Assembly (NCBI GenBank): GCA_030533445.1
Contig: CM060081.1
Span: 14,267,655-14,331,654 of the forward strand
DNA length: 64,000 nt
Direction: 5' to 3'
Source: Cyprinodon diabolis
Lineage: Eukaryota > Chordata > Actinopteri > Cyprinodontiformes > Cyprinodontidae
Positions within the stretch are counted from its first letter, which is position 1, and the number at the start of each line of letters is the position of its first letter. Made by a program: the position numbers and the translations under genes. The notes below the pieces were generated by a model. The model saw only the letters and a list, made by a program, of their open reading frames with translations. It was not told the origin of the DNA and ran no database searches. Of this stretch, positions 61,440 through 64,000 are shown in pieces.

Positions 61440-63005
61440 CAGATGGAAGTCTGGACAGAGTTTAATTCCTCAATAGGTTCAATTCAGGATCAAGCTCAGG
61501 ATCCGTCTCACTTGCCCACAGTCACATGGACATCCTGCCCTCCACTGCCATGGAGTCTCCTGATTCTATGAGATTTTTGTCAGCCAAATCAGAAGACGGT
61601 GCTGTTCCCTCCACTTTTCACCTGTCTGTCTTTACAAGTCAAGTTGACTGATTCATAAAAAGTCACATGGTCCTGATGGTGTCAGCCCCAGTGTATGAAG
61701 GCCTATACAGAGCAGCTGTGTTGGATTCTTCAGCACCTTTTTTAACCTTAGCCTGACCCAGGAGAAAGTTCCAGTGATGTGGAAAATGTCATCCATTGTT
61801 CCATTGCCTAAGAAGGCTCAGCCAACAGTCTTCAGTGACTATAGACCTGTTGTAATCACACATCATGGAGGTCTTAGAGAGACTTCTGTTGGTTCACCTT
61901 AGCAAATAAAACCAGCACCTATCAAAACTCCCTTAAGTTTGCTTATCGTCATGGAGTTCGAGTTGATGAAGCCATTACACCTACCTCAACAAACCTACTG
62001 CCAAAAAAGACAAGACAGACAGCACTGTGAGGATCACGTTCTTTAATTTCCCCAGTGAATTAAACAAAATTCAGCCTGACTTACTTTGTGAGACACTTCA
62101 GAAGACAGGTCGGGACATAAACAATCACCTGGATCAAAGACTACCTGACTACAACAGTTTATTAGACTGAAGGGTCAAATGTCTAATCAAGTAGTCTGCA
62201 GCACAGGAACACCACAGGGGACGGTATTCTCTCCATTCCTTTTTACACTGTACAAACAACAGATTCCTGTTAGCTGCAGATATACTCAGATGACTCTGCA
62301 ATCATTGGATGAATCAAAGATGAACAGGAAGCAGAGTATAGAGAGCTGGTGAACTGTTTTATGGCATGGCGTTGAAACGATAATCTCATCCTGAATGTCA
62401 CAAAACAAGGGACTTCAGAAGAAATAGGAAGAAGTTTAATCCTTTCAACAATATTGAAGAAGAAGCGGAGGTGGTACCTTGGTTTTCACTGTACAAAAAA
62501 CTAGAATAGAGACACAACTGTGAAGCTATCTACAAGAAGAGAAATAGCCGATTTTACATCCTAAGGATGCTTAGGTCCTTTGGCAGTTGCAGCAAGATGC
62601 TACATATCTTTTAGAAGACTGTTGTGGAGAGTGTGATCTATTCCTCCATCTTCTGCTGAGGTTAATGGCATCAGACTAAATGAGTTAAAAAAGCTCAAGC
62701 TTCTGTTCTAGCAACTCCTCTAGAACATCTGAAAAATTTTTTACAAAGAAGAATTATTCATGGACAAAATGAGCATCCTCTTCAGAACATTTTTAAACAA
62801 CAACAAAATGTCTTTAGTGAGAGGCTTCTCTTAATCCAGTGCAAGACAGACGGATTTAGAAGATCCTTCCTGCCTTCAGCTATTAACATCTACAACTCAA
62901 TTAAGAAAATAAGAACATTTAAAACCTACAAGTTACTGTAACATTTAAATTTCCCTTTGGGAATAATAACCTATATTTTAAATTAATTGAATAAAAAAAA
63001 AAAAA
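61440..63005 (+). mobile_element. Degraded LINE with recognisable reverse transcriptase (L2/CR1 group)
   Basis: In order on the plus strand, across frameshifts: SHGPDGVSP, FSDYRPVVIT, LKFAYRHGVRVDEAI, RITFFNFPSELN, WIKDYL, VVCSTGTPQGTVFSPFLFTL, YSDDSAIIG (the YADD-box position), NLILNVTKT, LRSFG. A C-terminal stretch ends RRSFLPSAINIYNS. The 3' UTR contains AATTTCCCTTTGGGAATAAT, the family's tail, then an A13 run. In the block before the GTPQG motif, the usual catalytic Asp of F.DFSSAF is replaced by Asn (FFNFPSEL). The endonuclease domain is missing, so this is a 5'-truncated, inactive copy. Confidence 0.82.
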
Positions 63006-64000
63006 GGTTTCAGTAATGGCAACGTTACAACCTGTAGTCTGAAACTACTTGCTCTCATGGCTCGGAATGGATTTTGACCAATTTCTCCGCACAAGCTGAA
63101 CATTTTATTTTATTTTGTTATTTAGCAATGTTTACTGCGAACTGATGTCCCGGTGCTGGAAAATAGTCCAACAGATTTGCTTTTACAAGTGGACCATCAT
63201 GGCTCTTGCCATAAGGTTCCACTTGATAATTGTGTATGAAACTTTATTAGCAGTGTCAAACACATCTGAAATGGACCTGGGGATGGAAAGGGAGGTGAGA
63301 GAAGGACACGAGATAAGAATTAAGGGCAAGAGAGAAAGAGAGGAAGTAAAGGTGAAAGTGAAAGAAGAGAATACATAAATGAGAATAAAAAAATTGAAAA
63401 CAGAAAGTCCCCCATAACTCCTAAAAGTTTGCTTCCACACCTATAAGAAATGAGAAGCAAAATAGAATAAAAACTAATAAAAAATACAAAGAAAACACAA
63501 CACACCAACCATGTCAAAAGACAGAGTAGAGTAATGGACAAGTAGAAAATACATGAATACAAACATTGGAAGCACAATCTCCAGTGTTATTCAGAGCTAT
63601 GTGTAGTTGAAGTTGTAGCTTACTATTAAGAATAACTGTGTATCCATTAACATTTTTAGTCTCATCTGACCAGACTACACTCTCCCACTATTTCTTTTTC
63701 TTATTCTAATTATCTAGCTGACATTAGATGTGTTACAGTTTATTTACTCTTAGACTTCTGAATCCTGCACACCAAGTGCATAAAAGACATAAAAGTTCAG
63801 TGTGTTATCTATCCATTATTGAGGCAACTTTTCCTGCCAATTCCAAGTTATTCCATAGCTCTGTGTTAGTTTGCTTTGCTCCTGAAAACTTAATGAAATC
63901 ACTGAACAAAAATAGATTATAATAAACTGCAACAGCTAGGGACTGGATTGGTTTATTAGTACTGACAAATTTTCTCGATTGTCCTAACTTTCATTGTGCT
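63006..64000. other. Non-coding stretch to window end
   Basis: Overlapping frames at 63115-63577 match nothing. A purine-rich stretch lies at 63275-63375. No repeat is recognised. Confidence 0.5.

Overview
This 64 kb window looks like non-coding DNA from a ray-finned fish, probably a percomorph teleost. It is AT-rich. No host protein-coding gene, rRNA or stand-alone tRNA gene can be supported. The long reading frames fall in repeats or in a GC-rich block that lacks stop codons, and the others match no family I recognise. The teleost call rests on the mixture of repeats: Tc1/mariner, hAT and PIF/Harbinger transposons; APE-type LINE remnants; a LINE remnant with a restriction-like endonuclease (R4/Rex6-like); several tRNA-derived SINEs; and long (TA)n tracts. 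The window is best read as a gene desert or part of a very large intron.

Layout. At 0-5 kb lie a degraded dispersed repeat, a solo LTR (1392-1874) with a perfect 5-bp target duplication, and a tRNA-derived SINE. At 5-14 kb there is an old Tc1-like relic, a fold-back element with ~150-bp arms (9498-9921), and a SINE/RTE-tail repeat at 13.0 kb. At 14.5-17 kb a LINE 3' end is followed by the most unusual object here: a ~1.86 kb insertion (15044-16898) with a GC-rich, almost A-free core and a terminal A18 run, flanked by a 12-bp direct repeat. At 18.8-23.6 kb there is another Tc1 relic, then a fragmented antisense LINE broken up by a SINE. At 25-32 kb there are small LINE and P2X7-like fragments and a clean 1275-bp hAT-type element (30457-31731) with a perfect 8-bp duplication. 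The 32-48 kb stretch is mostly unique-looking DNA with one (TA)n tract and one Tc1-type end. At 48-56 kb there are an LTR-like repeat, a TTCC array, an internally deleted Tc1/mariner copy (50823-51548) with perfect 23-bp terminal inverted repeats set in a TA microsatellite, an adjacent antisense Harbinger transposase fragment, and three more dispersed repeats. At 58-63 kb a broken LINE with endonuclease motifs is followed by large TA arrays and a degraded LINE carrying a recognisable reverse transcriptase.

No genes cooperate in a pathway here. The interest lies in the insertion history and in elements whose boundaries can be read to the base. Family names come from recognised motifs, not from searches. 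Stretches described as resembling conserved regulatory DNA are suggestions only.
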